A DNA stretch of 64,000 bases from Curtobacterium sp. ER1/6 (GTDB lineage Bacteria > Actinomycetota > Actinomycetes > Actinomycetales > Microbacteriaceae), in assembly GCF_001742745.1 (NCBI RefSeq), contig NZ_MJAK01000001.1, positions 558,001 through 622,000 of the forward strand, written 5' to 3'. Of this stretch, positions 9,900 to 20,923 are shown piece by piece (within the stretch, counting starts at the first letter, position 1; the number at the start of each line of letters is the position of its first letter). The position numbers were made by a program, and so were the translations under genes. The notes beneath the pieces are model-generated. The model had not been told where the DNA came from, ran no database searches, and saw only the letters and a program-made list of their open reading frames with translations.

Positions 9900-12386
9900 A
9901 TGGCACGCACGGAAGCAGTCGGCCTGCCCGACGGTGAGCGCATCGAGGACGTCGACGTCTCCGAGGAGATGCAGGGTTCGTTCCTCGAGTACGCGTACTC
10001 CGTCATCTACTCGCGGGCCCTGCCGGACGCGCGTGACGGCCTGAAGCCGGTGCAGCGACGCATCCTGTACCAGATGGCCGAGATGGGACTGCGGCCGGAC
10101 CGGGGGCACGTCAAGAGCGCCCGCGTCACCGGCGAGGTCATGGGCAAGCTGCACCCGCACGGCGACAGTGCGATCTACGACGCCCTGGTGCGCATGGCGC
10201 AGTCGTTCACGATGCGCGTGCCGCTCGTCGACGGACACGGCAACTTCGGGTCGCTCGACGACGGGCCCGCCGCCGCGCGGTACACCGAAGCGCGACTCGC
10301 CGAGCCGTCGATGGCGATGACCGAGGGCCTCGGCGAGGACGTCGTCGACTTCGTCCCGAACTACGACAACCAGATCATGCAGCCGGGCGTGCTGCCCGCG
10401 GCGTTCCCGAACCTGCTCGTCAACGGCGCGTCCGGCATCGCGGTCGGCATGGCGACGAACATGGCGCCGCACAACCTCGGCGAGGTCGTCGAGGCGGCGA
10501 AGCACCTGCTGATGAACCCGCAGGCGACGCTCGACGAGTTGATGGAGTTCGTCCCGGGTCCCGACCTGCCCTCCGGCGGCACGATCGTCGGGCTCTCCGG
10601 GGTCCGCGACGCCTACGCCACCGGCCGCGGTTCCTTCCGCACGCGCGCCAAGGTGAGCATCGAGAACCTCACGCCGCGCAAGGTCGGCCTCGTCGTCACC
10701 GAGCTGCCGTACCTCGTCGGTCCCGAGCGGGTGATCGAGAAGATCAAGGACGGCGTCCAGGCGAAGAAGCTCGTCGGGATCTCCGACGTGAACGACCTCA
10801 CCGACCGGAACCACGGGCTGCGGCTCGTCATCGGCATCAAGTCCGGCTTCAATCCGTCGGCCGTGCTCGAACAGCTGTACAAGCACACCCCCCTCGAGGA
10901 CGGCTTCGGCATCAACAACGTCGCCCTCGTCGACGGCTCGCCCCGGACGCTCGGGCTGCGGGAGCTGCTCGACGTCTACGTGCGGCACCGTCTCGCCGTC
11001 GTCACGCGCCGCTCCGAGTACCGCCTGGCCCGACGGCGCGAGCGGCTGCACCTGGTCGAGGGGCTCCTCGTCGCCATCCTCGACATCGACGAGGTCATCG
11101 AGGTCATCCGGTCCTCCGACGATTCGGAGGCGGCGCGCACACGGCTGCAGGACGTCTTCGACCTCTCCGAGGTGCAGGCCGAGTACATCCTCGAGCTGCG
11201 CCTCCGCCGCCTGACGAGGTTCTCGCGGCTCGAGCTCGAGGGCGAGCGCGACCAGTTGCTCGCCGACATCGCCGCGCTCGAGGAACTGCTCGCCTCCGAC
11301 GACCGGCTGCGCGCCCAGGTGGCCCTCGAGCTGACCGAGGTCTCCGATCGCTTCGCCACCCCGCGTCGCACCCTGCTCACCGAGGCCGACGCTCCGGTGA
11401 AGGGCGGGCGGAAGGCCGCCGTCGACCCCGAGTCGCTGCAGATCGCGGACGCCCCGTGCCGCGTGCTGCTCTCCACCACGGGCCGCCTCGTGCGGGTCGA
11501 CGTCCCGGACACCGACCTCGGCATCGTCCGCGTCCCCCAGCGCTCCAAGCACGACGCCGTCCGCTCGACGGTGTTGTCGACGGTGCGCGGGCAGGTCGGC
11601 GCGCTGACGTCCACCGGGCGCGTGCTCCGCTTCTCCCCCGTCGACGTCCCTGCCGTCCCGCCCGCCTCGGTCCGGCTGGATGCCGGGGTCCGGGTGGCCG
11701 ACTACCTCGGCATCACGCGGACCGAGACGGTCGTCGCACTCGTCGACCTGTCGACCGGCGCCGCGGACTCCGTCGCGATCGGCACCGCGCAGGGCACCGT
11801 CAAGCGCGTCGCCACGGGCGCCTGGCCCGACAAGGACGAGTTCGTCGCGATCGGCCTGAAGCCGAAGGACACCGTCGTCGGGGCCGCGCAGGCACCCGAG
11901 TCCGATGACCTCGTCTTCATCACGTCGAACGCGCAGCTGCTGCGGTTCCCGGCGTCGGGCGTCCGCCCCCAGGGCCTGCCCGCGGGCGGCGTCGCCGGGG
12001 TCTCGCTGGCCTCCGGCGCCACGGTGATCTGGTTCGGGTCCGTCGCCCGCTCGGACGACGCCGTGGTCGCGACCGTGTCGACGGCCTCGGGTGCCCTGCC
12101 CGGGACGGACGCCGGACGCGCGAAGGTGTCGGCGTTCTCCGAGTTCCCGGCGAAGGGTCGCGCGACCCAGGGCGTCCGGGCGCACGCGTTCCTCAAGGGC
12201 GAGGACGGGCTGACCGTGGCATGGGCCGGCATCGCACCGCCGCACGCGGTCGGGGTCGACGGGGCCGCACGGACGCTGCCGGACTGGCTCTCGAAGCGCG
12301 ACGGGTCGGGGGCGCCGCTCGAGGCCGTGATCGACTCGATCGGCGGGAGCGCCGCGGCGCTCGACGGGACCGCGGGCGAGGCGTAG
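9900..12386 (+). CDS. parC: DNA topoisomerase (ATP-hydrolysing) subunit A, ParC/GyrA family
   Basis: This is the DNA-cleaving subunit of a type IIA topoisomerase, probably topoisomerase IV, since it faces parE rather than standing beside gyrB. The 828-residue product has the winged-helix breakage-reunion domain with catalytic Tyr128 in [15 protein letters not shown]. Its quinolone-resistance region, [10 protein letters not shown], keeps the wild-type Ser90 and Asp94. A long coiled-coil tower (about 440-500) and a C-terminal beta-pinwheel follow. The start ATG at 9900 is preceded by AGAAAGG. It converges on parE with a 32-bp gap. Confidence 0.93.
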   Translation: MARTEAVGLPDGERIEDVDVSEEMQGSFLEYAYSVIYSRALPDARDGLKPVQRRILYQMAEMGLRPDRGHVKSARVTGEVMGKLHPHGDSAIYDALVRMAQSFTMRVPLVDGHGNFGSLDDGPAAARYTEARLAEPSMAMTEGLGEDVVDFVPNYDNQIMQPGVLPAAFPNLLVNGASGIAVGMATNMAPHNLGEVVEAAKHLLMNPQATLDELMEFVPGPDLPSGGTIVGLSGVRDAYATGRGSFRTRAKVSIENLTPRKVGLVVTELPYLVGPERVIEKIKDGVQAKKLVGISDVNDLTDRNHGLRLVIGIKSGFNPSAVLEQLYKHTPLEDGFGINNVALVDGSPRTLGLRELLDVYVRHRLAVVTRRSEYRLARRRERLHLVEGLLVAILDIDEVIEVIRSSDDSEAARTRLQDVFDLSEVQAEYILELRLRRLTRFSRLELEGERDQLLADIAALEELLASDDRLRAQVALELTEVSDRFATPRRTLLTEADAPVKGGRKAAVDPESLQIADAPCRVLLSTTGRLVRVDVPDTDLGIVRVPQRSKHDAVRSTVLSTVRGQVGALTSTGRVLRFSPVDVPAVPPASVRLDAGVRVADYLGITRTETVVALVDLSTGAADSVAIGTAQGTVKRVATGAWPDKDEFVAIGLKPKDTVVGAAQAPESDDLVFITSNAQLLRFPASGVRPQGLPAGGVAGVSLASGATVIWFGSVARSDDAVVATVSTASGALPGTDAGRAKVSAFSEFPAKGRATQGVRAHAFLKGEDGLTVAWAGIAPPHAVGVDGAARTLPDWLSKRDGSGAPLEAVIDSIGGSAAALDGTAGEA

Positions 12387-12418
12387 GCGCGCGGGCTGCG
12401 GCCGCGTGCCGACCGGCG

Positions 12419-14536
12419 CTACGCGTCGATGCGGTCGCGGTCGAGGCCCTCGCCGGCGAGGATGAACTCCTTGCGCGGCGCGACGTCGTTCCCCATGAGG
12501 AGTTCGAAGACCTTCGCAGCGCCCTCGGCGTCGGTGACGTTCACTCGGCGGAGCGTCCGGTGCGTGCGGTCCATCGTCGTCTCGGCGAGCTGGTCGGCGT
12601 CCATCTCCCCCAGGCCCTTGTACCGCTGGATCGGCTCCTGGTACTTCTTGCCCTGCTTCGCCAGCTTCTTCAGCACGGCCTGCAGTTCGGCCTCCGAGTA
12701 GGTGTACAGCGTGTCGTTCGGCTTCCCGCGGTTGACGACGACCACCCGGTGCAGCGGCGGGACGGCGGCGAACACCCGACCCTGCTCGATCATCGGCCGC
12801 ATGTACCGGAAGAACAGCGTGAGCAGCAGCGTGCGGATGTGGGCGCCGTCGACGTCGGCGTCCGACATGATGATGACCTTGCCGTAGCGCGCCTGGTCGA
12901 TCTCGAACGAGCGGCCGGAGCCGGCGCCGATCACCTGGATGATCGAGGCGCACTCAGCGTTGGACAGCATGTCCGACACCGACGCCTTCTGCACGTTGAG
13001 GATCTTGCCGCGGATCGGCAGCAGCGCCTGGTACTCGCTGTTGCGGGCGAGCTTGGCGGTTCCGAGCGCGGAGTCGCCCTCGACGATGAAGAGCTCGGTG
13101 CCCTCGGCGTCCTGCTTGCGGCAGTCGGCGAGCTTCGTCGGCAACGAGGAGTTCTCGAGCGCGTTCTTCCGGCGCTGGGTCTCCTTGTGCGCCCGGGCCG
13201 AGATGCGGGTCTTCATCTCGGCGACGACCTTCTCGAGCAGCGTGGCGGCCTGCGCCTTCTCGGTGCGCTGCGTCGAGGTCAGGATCTCGGTGAGGCGCTT
13301 CGACACCACCTGGTCGACGATCTTCCGGACCGCCGGCGTGCCGAGGACCTCCTTCGTCTGCCCCTCGAACTGCGGCTCGGGCAGGCGGACGGTCAGCACG
13401 GCCGTGAGCCCGGCGAGCACGTCGTCCTTCTCGAGCTTGTCCTGGCCGACCTTGAGCTTGCGGGCGTTCGCCTCGACCTGGGTGCGGACGGCCTTCACCA
13501 GCCCCGACTCGAAGCCGGTCAGGTGCGTGCCGCCCTTCGGGGTCGCGATGATGTTCACGAAGCTGCGCTCGACGGTCTCGTAGCCGCTGCCCCACCGCAG
13601 CGCGATGTCGACCTGGCACTCGCGGTCGACCGAGGTCGACACCATGTGGCCCTTGTCGTCGAGCATCGGCACGGTCTCGGTGAACGTCCCCGTGCCCTCG
13701 ATGCGCCAGACGTCGGTCACGGCGGTGTCGACGGCGAGGTGCTCGACGAACTCGCTGATGCCGCCCTCGTAGCGGAAGCGCTCGATCACGGGTCCGGACT
13801 CGACGGGCGCGCCCGTGGCGACCGCCCGTGCGGCCGCGGCCTCGATCGACGAGGGCCGCTCGTCGGTGATGGTGATGCCGAGGCCCGGTACGAGGAACGC
13901 CGTCTGGCGCGCGCGGCTCACCAGGTCGGTCGTGCTGAACTTCGCGTCCGCGGTGAAGATCTGCCGGTCGGCCCAGTAGCGGATGCGGGATCCGGTGACC
14001 CCGCGCTTCACCTTACCGACGACGCGCAGTTCGCTGCCGGACGTGAACGGGGAGAACGGCGCGTCCGGGCCGTCACCGGCGAACGCGCCGGGCTCACCGC
14101 GGTGGAACGACATGGCGTAGGTCTTGCCGCCGCGGTCGACCTCGACGTCGAGCCGCTCGGACAGCGCGTTCACCACCGAGGCGCCCACACCGTGCAGGCC
14201 ACCGGACGCGGCGTACGACCCGGAGCCGAACTTCCCGCCTGCGTGCAGCTTCGTGAAGACGACCTCGACACCGGTCAGCCCGGTCTTCGGCTCGACGTCG
14301 ACCGGGATCCCCCGGGCGGTGTCGCGGACCTCGACCGAACCGTCGTCGTGCAGGACGACACCGATCTCGTCGCCGTGGCCGGCGAGGGCCTCGTCGACGG
14401 AGTTGTCGATGATCTCCCAGAGGCAGTGCATGAGCCCCCGCGAGTCGGTGGACCCGATGTACATACCGGGACGCTTCCGGACCGCCTCGAGTCCCTCGAG
14501 GACGGAGAGGTGGCGTGCGGAGTAGTCGGAGCTCAC
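12419..14536 (-). CDS. parE: DNA topoisomerase IV subunit B (ATPase subunit)
   Basis: This subunit binds and hydrolyses ATP to drive strand passage by the ParC-ParE enzyme. The 705-residue product opens with YSARHLSVLEGLEAVRKRPG and MYIGS. It has the GHKL ATP site (EIIDNSVDEALAG and GGLHGVGASVVNAL) and the TOPRIM domain with IVEGDSALG and MSDADVDGAHI. GTG at 14536 is chosen although the frame is open further up. TACCAT (14543-14548) lies exactly six bases before it, fitting a leaderless mRNA; the nearby GGGAG is too close to act as a Shine-Dalgarno. It diverges from the DUF7455 gene. Confidence 0.93.
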   Translation of the reverse strand: MSSDYSARHLSVLEGLEAVRKRPGMYIGSTDSRGLMHCLWEIIDNSVDEALAGHGDEIGVVLHDDGSVEVRDTARGIPVDVEPKTGLTGVEVVFTKLHAGGKFGSGSYAASGGLHGVGASVVNALSERLDVEVDRGGKTYAMSFHRGEPGAFAGDGPDAPFSPFTSGSELRVVGKVKRGVTGSRIRYWADRQIFTADAKFSTTDLVSRARQTAFLVPGLGITITDERPSSIEAAAARAVATGAPVESGPVIERFRYEGGISEFVEHLAVDTAVTDVWRIEGTGTFTETVPMLDDKGHMVSTSVDRECQVDIALRWGSGYETVERSFVNIIATPKGGTHLTGFESGLVKAVRTQVEANARKLKVGQDKLEKDDVLAGLTAVLTVRLPEPQFEGQTKEVLGTPAVRKIVDQVVSKRLTEILTSTQRTEKAQAATLLEKVVAEMKTRISARAHKETQRRKNALENSSLPTKLADCRKQDAEGTELFIVEGDSALGTAKLARNSEYQALLPIRGKILNVQKASVSDMLSNAECASIIQVIGAGSGRSFEIDQARYGKVIIMSDADVDGAHIRTLLLTLFFRYMRPMIEQGRVFAAVPPLHRVVVVNRGKPNDTLYTYSEAELQAVLKKLAKQGKKYQEPIQRYKGLGEMDADQLAETTMDRTHRTLRRVNVTDAEGAAKVFELLMGNDVAPRKEFILAGEGLDRDRIDA

Positions 14537-14715
14537 CTCCCGATGGTACCGACGGGCACCGACAGCCTCGGCCCCGGTCAGCGGCGCGCCTCGGACTGGG
14601 GACAACCGCTCCGCGGTCAGCGAAACAGGCCGCCCCGGATGCACGTCTCCCAGCCACCTCGTGTTCAAATGAGTGCACGAAGCGCCACCACCTGCGATCC
14701 GTGAGGAGCACAGCA

Positions 14716-14940
14716 ATGACCCAGACCGTGCAGGACCTCTCCATCGACGAGACCAGCAGCCACCAGCTCACCGCTGCTGACCGCTGCGACAGCTGCGGAG
14801 CGCAGGCCTACATCCGCGCCACCATGGCCAGTGGCGAGCTCTACTTCTGCGCCCACCACGGCGCCGAGTTCAAGGACAAGCTCGCGGCGACCGCCATCGA
14901 GTGGCACGACGAGAGCAGCCGACTCCACGAGTCGAAGTAG
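14716..14940 (+). CDS. DUF7455 family small zinc-finger-like protein
   Basis: This 74-residue actinobacterial protein has no known function. The conserved core reads ADRCDSCGAQAYIRATM, then LYFCAHHG, giving a CxxC...CxxH set that could hold a zinc ion. The C-terminus is charged and helical. ATG at 14716 is preceded by GAGGAG. It lies opposite parE, as is common in actinobacteria, and ends in a long palindrome shared with the convergent gatD-like gene. Confidence 0.88.
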   Translation: MTQTVQDLSIDETSSHQLTAADRCDSCGAQAYIRATMASGELYFCAHHGAEFKDKLAATAIEWHDESSRLHESK

Positions 14941-14950
14941 TCGTCACCCG

Positions 14951-15004
14951 ACGAACGGACGGGAGGCGCGGTGCCAGCTGGCACCGCGCCTCCCGTCCGT
15001 TCGT
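14951..15004. terminator. 54-bp perfect palindrome between convergent genes
   Basis: Two 27-base arms are perfectly complementary with no loop. The inner 44 bases are nearly identical to the palindrome at 1030-1081. It sits 10 bp after the DUF7455 stop codon and 21 bp beyond the gatD-like stop codon, so a bidirectional terminator role is likely. Confidence 0.75.
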
Positions 15005-15025
15005 GGTCGGGTGTCGACCGCGCGG

Positions 15026-15799
15026 TCAGGCGATCCGCTTGAAGGCCTTGTCGACGTAGCGGTCGATCGTCGCGCGCGCCTCGCGCGCGTACCTGTCGAC
15101 GGCGGCTGTCCGCTCCGCGTCGGGCGTGTACTCGCGGTCGAGCCGCGCGGTGGCTGCAGCGAGGACCGCGTCGGTCAGCTGCGGGTTGAGCGGCAGGATC
15201 GGGCCCTGGGTGTGGGTGCCGAACGCGGTGCCGACGATCGCGCCCTCGACCGGGGACCCGGCCTGGTTGCCGCCGCCGGACACGACGTCGGCGAAGGGCT
15301 CCACGCCGGCGCCGAGCTCGATGCGGGTGGCGTGGTCCTCGAACCCCGCGAGGCGCGTCGACGCACCGCCGAGCAGCGGGTACCGCGTGTCGAGCACGAA
15401 GTAGTTGACCCGTCGCTCAGCGCCGCGGACGGCGCGCGCGTCGAACACCCCGAAACCCGCCACCGGCGCGCCCTCGGTCGGCACGACCTCGTTCGTCGCC
15501 AGGTCGAACCCGCCACCGACCGCGACGACCGGGACACCGGCGGCCGCGAGGTCGCGGACCGCACCGCCGACCCGCGTGACGTCGGCGCCGAGCGAACGCA
15601 TGGCGCTGAGCGGGCCGTTGCCGACGACGACCACGTCCGCCGTCGTGGGCACCGGGTCGCCCGGCGCGTACTCGACGACCTCGGTGGCGATGTCCGCGGC
15701 CTCGGCACGGCGGACGAGCGCCGCGACGTTGCCGCGGTCGCCCGAGACGCCCATCTGGCGCGGGTAGACGTGCAGGATGGTCAACCGGTCGGCGGTCAT
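15026..15799 (-). CDS. GatD-like glutamine amidotransferase subunit lacking its catalytic Cys and His
   Basis: Canonical GatD is the class-I glutaminase that feeds ammonia to MurT for amidation of D-Glu in lipid II. This 257-residue protein keeps the family frame: HVYPRQMGVSGDRGN near the N-terminus, LAGFEDH, and GPILPLNP near residue 200. The usual nucleophile motif CGGYQ is GGGFD here (Gly95 in place of Cys). The usual histidine in LHGPIL is Gln198 in TQGPIL. There is no cysteine in the protein, so glutaminase activity is very unlikely. Its ATG overlaps the MurT-like stop codon (ATGA, 15796-15799), so the two are co-translated. Family is firm; activity is unknown. Confidence 0.88.
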   Translation of the reverse strand: MTADRLTILHVYPRQMGVSGDRGNVAALVRRAEAADIATEVVEYAPGDPVPTTADVVVVGNGPLSAMRSLGADVTRVGGAVRDLAAAGVPVVAVGGGFDLATNEVVPTEGAPVAGFGVFDARAVRGAERRVNYFVLDTRYPLLGGASTRLAGFEDHATRIELGAGVEPFADVVSGGGNQAGSPVEGAIVGTAFGTHTQGPILPLNPQLTDAVLAAATARLDREYTPDAERTAAVDRYAREARATIDRYVDKAFKRIA

Positions 15800-17055
15800 G
15801 CCGTCTTCTCCATGTCGCCGTGGCCGAGGGCCTTGCGGGCGATCATCATGATCTCGTAGTTGACGATGAAGTTCTTCGTGCCGCTCGATGTCGCACCGAG
15901 ACCCTGCATGTGCCTGATGGCGGCCTCGACGTCGGGCTCCACGCGGCCGATGCGCACACCGGCGTGCTCGAGCGCGATCGCGATCTGCCAGGCCTTGTCG
16001 CCCGAGACGACGTCGACGTGGTCGAGCTTCGAGAAGTCGATGTCGTAGATCCACGAGATGTCCGGCGTGCCCTCGTCGATCGCCATGAGGACCTGCTCCG
16101 GGTGGTCCGGCAGGGCGTCGAGGTTGAGCTGCAGGCTCGCGGCGTTCTTGAACATCGTGAACTCGGCGGACTCGCCCGCGATGGGCAGCCGCTCACCGCG
16201 GCCGTACGCCGGCTTCATCGTGCCGAACGCCGTCGTGACGGCGTCCGCGCGGAACTGCGCTCCGAGCGCGGCACTCGCGGTGGCCGTCGCGGCGGCGGCG
16301 TCGACCGCGTAGTGCAGCCCCCGCGCCGGCAGGCGGACCGGGATGTCCGTCCCGTCGAACCGCACGGTCGCACCGTCGCCGGTGTTCGTCACGACCTCGG
16401 ACTCGGCCGGGTTCGGTTCCCCGGCGGTGCGGTCGAAGTCGTCGGCGTTCTGCAGGCCGTTCGGGGCGGCGGCCACGACCTCGGCACTCGCACCGAAGCG
16501 GAGCACGCGCTGGCCGGAGCGACCGACGTACGCGTCGAGGAACTGGTCGTCGCGGTTCGTGATGACGTTCGCGGTCGACAGCGCAGCGGTGTCGAGCATC
16601 ATCGTCGCGACGCGCTCGGTCTCGAAGAACCGGTAGAGCTGGTCGACCTGGACGTTGAGCATCGTCACCGTCGACGGCGACAGGATCCCGGCGAGCTCGA
16701 CCGCGAAGGCCTCGTCGACCTCGAGGATGCCGATGTCCGCCTTGAGTCGACCGGTCAGCGACACCTCGGACAGGAGCGCCGAGGCGATGCCCTGCGGCAG
16801 GTTGGCGCCTGAGGGGTTCGTGAAGACGCGGAGGCCGTGCGCCCGGACGATGTCCGAGATCATGTGCGTCGTCGTGGACTTGCCGTTCGATCCGAGCACG
16901 AAGACGACGCCGTTCGGGAACTGCTTCGTCACGTGCTGCAGGAAGTCCGGCACGAGCTTCAGGACGATGTAGCCCGGGTAGGCGGATCCACCGCCCCGCG
17001 CTCGTGCGAGGGCGCGGAGGATCCGCCCGACCAGGATTGGGACGAGGAAGCGCAT
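15796..17055 (-). CDS. MurT-like Mur ligase family protein
   Basis: MurT uses ATP to activate the alpha-carboxyl of D-Glu in the peptidoglycan precursor and partners GatD. The 419-residue product has the Mur-ligase P-loop GSNGKSTTTHM (about residues 55-65), a central domain with EVDEAFAVEL and TNRDDQFLDA, and the C-terminal MurT domain with DISWIYDIDFSKL. It differs from standard MurT in having no cysteine, so the four-Cys zinc ribbon is absent. The usual KNPAG motif reads KNAAS. It lies six bases downstream of sigA and is coupled to the GatD-like gene. It probably acts in cell-wall synthesis, but the reaction may not be amidation. Confidence 0.88.
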   Translation of the reverse strand: MRFLVPILVGRILRALARARGGGSAYPGYIVLKLVPDFLQHVTKQFPNGVVFVLGSNGKSTTTHMISDIVRAHGLRVFTNPSGANLPQGIASALLSEVSLTGRLKADIGILEVDEAFAVELAGILSPSTVTMLNVQVDQLYRFFETERVATMMLDTAALSTANVITNRDDQFLDAYVGRSGQRVLRFGASAEVVAAAPNGLQNADDFDRTAGEPNPAESEVVTNTGDGATVRFDGTDIPVRLPARGLHYAVDAAAATATASAALGAQFRADAVTTAFGTMKPAYGRGERLPIAGESAEFTMFKNAASLQLNLDALPDHPEQVLMAIDEGTPDISWIYDIDFSKLDHVDVVSGDKAWQIAIALEHAGVRIGRVEPDVEAAIRHMQGLGATSSGTKNFIVNYEIMMIARKALGHGDMEKTA

Positions 17056-17061
17056 GCCGGC

Positions 17062-18369
<1,308 letters not shown>

Positions 18370-18530
18370 GCGATCACCTCTCTCGTCGTGCCACGTTCGT
18401 GGGGTCGTGGCCTCCCTCGCCGCCCAGGGCCTGGGCCGCAGTCCCCCGCGTCGTCAGGTCCTACCGTTCCGGGCAGCACGAGGACCCATGTCAAGTCCCC
18501 CGACTCCCACGGCGCGGTGCAGTGCCGTGG
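18370..18530 (-). promoter_or_regulatory. sigA upstream region
   Basis: This 5' region of sigA contains a perfect TTGACA on the minus strand (18489-18494) and a TAGGAC hexamer further down, but their spacing (25 bp) does not make a good pair. A 7-bp stem, CCACGGC with GCCGTGG, lies at 18507-18530 and may end the upstream MFS-side transcript or fold in a leader. The promoter is not assigned. Confidence 0.3.
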
Positions 18531-18560
18531 ACATCCGGGGCCCGATGGGTCCGTCCTCCA

Positions 18561-19886
18561 TTATTGCACGGCCTTCTTCCGCAGGCGTGCAACCAGTGCA
18601 ACCCAGAGCGGGCCCACCCGTATTCCGTCCTGCGCGTGCATGTCCCGCCGGGTCCGCCGGCGGGCGAGCAGGAGCATCACGACGCCGAGGCCGACCACGA
18701 CGTACTGCACCGTCAGCGCCACGCGGAAGTTCTCCCAGTCGAAGACCGTCCGCCCGGTCGCCCCGGAGACGACGTCGAGCAGGGTGCCGATGAGGAACAT
18801 CATCACGAAGGCCGCGAGGAAGCCGCCGACGTTCACCACGCCGTTCGCCGAGCCGAGGGACCCGACCGGGTTGAAGCTCCGTGCGAAGTCGAAGCCGATG
18901 AGCGACCCGGGTCCCCCGACGCCCATCGCGAGCACGAGGAGCACGAGCAGCCACGTCGGCGGGTGCCCGGGCCAGAGCAGCACGGCCGTCCAGACGACCC
19001 CGAGCGCGAGGACGATGCCGAGCACCAGGTTCGACCGGCGGAGCGGGAAGCGCGCGCAGAGCACACCGAGCACCGGACCGGCGACGAAGCCCGTGATGAC
19101 GATCACCGTGAGGAACCCGGCCGCCTCGCTCGGGGTGTAGCCGAGGCCACGGAGCATCGGGACGCCCCAGAGCAGGGAGAACACCGTGCCCGAGGACTGC
19201 GTGACGTAGTGCGACCAGAACCCGAGCTGCGTGCCGGGGCGCCGGAGCGCGTGCCCGAACGTGTGGAACGCGCCGCGCCACGAGTGCGGGAGGGGCAGCG
19301 GGATCGTGTCGGTGCGGACCGGCACCGGACCGTTCCGCACGAAGGCCACCGCGAGCAGCAGGCCCACCAGGCTCGCGGCCGCCGCGACGCCGAAGGCCGG
19401 CGTCCACCCCGCCGTGTGCAGGAGCACGGCGAACGGGAAGGCCGAGAGGATCTGGCCGACCTGGCCGAGGTTGCCCGTCCACTGCGAGATCTGCGGCAGG
19501 ATCCGACCACTGAACCACATCGGCACGAGCCGGATGACCGAGATGAACGTCATGGCGTCGCCGGCACCGACGAGCACCCGTCCCGCGATGGCCGGTCCGA
19601 TCGTCGGCGAGAAGGCCACGACGGTCTGCCCGACCACGAGGAGGGCGGCGCCGAGGAGCACGAGCTTCCGCGGCCCGACACGGTCGAGCGCGATGCCGAC
19701 GGGGATCTGCAGACCGGCGTAGACGGCGATCTGCACGACGGCGAGCGTCGACAGGACCGCCGCGGAGACCGCGAAGCGGTCCTGCGCGTCGACCCCGGAG
19801 ACGCCGAGGGACGAGCGCTGCACCACGGCCAGGACGTAGGCGAGCACCGCGACGCCCCAGACGAGGAAGGCACGGCGGGAGTTCAC
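18561..19886 (-). CDS. MFS transporter
   Basis: This 441-residue major-facilitator protein is predicted to have 12 membrane helices. It starts NSRRAFLVWGVAVLAYVLAVVQRSSLGVSG, with an MFS-type loop GIALDRVGPRKLVLLGA after helix 2. Substrate is unknown; the general layout resembles nitrate/sugar-phosphate-type or drug-proton antiporter MFS members, but no diagnostic residue was recognised. GTG at 19886 is chosen because TACCCT (19893-19898) lies six bases upstream without a Shine-Dalgarno, indicating a leaderless mRNA. It is transcribed alone between sigA and the PAC2 gene. Confidence 0.85.
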   Translation of the reverse strand: MNSRRAFLVWGVAVLAYVLAVVQRSSLGVSGVDAQDRFAVSAAVLSTLAVVQIAVYAGLQIPVGIALDRVGPRKLVLLGAALLVVGQTVVAFSPTIGPAIAGRVLVGAGDAMTFISVIRLVPMWFSGRILPQISQWTGNLGQVGQILSAFPFAVLLHTAGWTPAFGVAAAASLVGLLLAVAFVRNGPVPVRTDTIPLPLPHSWRGAFHTFGHALRRPGTQLGFWSHYVTQSSGTVFSLLWGVPMLRGLGYTPSEAAGFLTVIVITGFVAGPVLGVLCARFPLRRSNLVLGIVLALGVVWTAVLLWPGHPPTWLLVLLVLAMGVGGPGSLIGFDFARSFNPVGSLGSANGVVNVGGFLAAFVMMFLIGTLLDVVSGATGRTVFDWENFRVALTVQYVVVGLGVVMLLLARRRTRRDMHAQDGIRVGPLWVALVARLRKKAVQ

Positions 19887-19999
19887 CCGACCAGGGTAGC
19901 GACGTGCGCACCGCGCCCGGACCGACCTGTGGAGGACGCGGCGTGCGGGGCGGACGGTGGAGGAGCCTCCCGGCCGCGACCGGTGCCGGCGACGCGCCG

Positions 20000-20923
20000 T
20001 CAGTCCGTGGGGGCGTCCCCGTCGGGTCGACGGTCGGCGAGGAAGCGTTCCAGCTCCGCGGCGATCGCGTCGGCCGTCGGGACCTGCCCGTCGACACCGG
20101 TCAGCGGCGACGCGACCGCGTTGCCCTCCATGTAGGTGTCGTGCCGCTCCTCGAGCACGGCGACCAGGCGCTGCAGCTCGGGGTTGCCGGCGACCTGCTC
20201 GTCGACGCGCGTGCGGAACTCGCGGTCGGCCTCGCGCAGGGCGTCGGTCGGGAAGATCAGGCCCGTGGCGGCCGAGATGCTCGACAGGCCCGTGACGGCG
20301 GCGTCCGGGAACTCGGTGTCGCCGAGGTAGTGCGGCACGAGGAGGACGAGCCCGGTGACCTGCTCGCCGAGCTGCGTCAGCCGGTGCTCGACGAGGTGCA
20401 GGACGTTCGCGGGAGCCTGCGTCTCGGGCTTCCACACGCTCATCTGCTCGACGAGGTCGGCCCGGGTGCCGGACACGGTCAGGTTGATCGTCCGGGTGTG
20501 CGGCACGGGCATCGGGATGGACTGCAACCACGTCGTGTCCGCGACGCCGAGGTCGTCGGCGAGCCCGGTGACCGCGTCGACGAAGCGGTTCCACTGGAAG
20601 TCCGGCTCGTACCCGGTGAGGAACAGGAACGGCTGCCCGAGCTCGTCGCGCACGAGGTGCAGCGCGAGGCGCGGCGGCTCGACGGCCGTGATGTGGTCGT
20701 GCTCGAAGGTGATCACCGGTCGCCGGGCGCGCCAGTCGAGGAGCACGTCCGGGTCGAACTCGGCGACCAGCTCGTGGTCGAGCCCGTCGAGGATGGACGA
20801 CGTCACCTGCGCGACCGCGGACCCGGCGTCCACGAAGCCGGTCAGGCCCGCGACCAGGTGCAGCCCGGCCGGGACGGTCGGTGCGCCGACGGCGACGGTG
20901 TACAGGTCCTCAGGGTGGTCCAC
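20000..20923 (-). CDS. PAC2 family protein
   Basis: This 307-residue protein belongs to the PAC2 (proteasome assembly chaperone 2-like) family, found widely in actinobacteria with unknown role. It shows the family pattern of a beta-rich N-terminal domain (LYTVAVGAPTVPAGLHLVAGLTGFVDAGSA) and a phosphorylase-like alpha/beta core with FLTGYEPDFQWNRFVDAV and LVLLVPHYLGDTEFPDA. The GTG at 20923 has TAGCAT six bases upstream (20930-20935), so it is probably leaderless. It diverges from pepA. Confidence 0.87.
   Translation of the reverse strand: MDHPEDLYTVAVGAPTVPAGLHLVAGLTGFVDAGSAVAQVTSSILDGLDHELVAEFDPDVLLDWRARRPVITFEHDHITAVEPPRLALHLVRDELGQPFLFLTGYEPDFQWNRFVDAVTGLADDLGVADTTWLQSIPMPVPHTRTINLTVSGTRADLVEQMSVWKPETQAPANVLHLVEHRLTQLGEQVTGLVLLVPHYLGDTEFPDAAVTGLSSISAATGLIFPTDALREADREFRTRVDEQVAGNPELQRLVAVLEERHDTYMEGNAVASPLTGVDGQVPTADAIAAELERFLADRRPDGDAPTD

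Noticed and set aside
8862-12953. Very long open frame on the minus strand across parC and part of parE
   Set aside because: It is a GC-skewed shadow of real genes: low-complexity Arg/Gly/Ala/Asp composition, no family motif, and it lies fully opposite strongly conserved topoisomerase domains. The same holds for long antisense frames opposite acnA, sigA, glnE and ppc.
18489-18494. Perfect TTGACA upstream of sigA as its -35
   Set aside because: No TAnnnT occurs 16-18 bp downstream; the nearest -10-like hexamer is 25 bp away.
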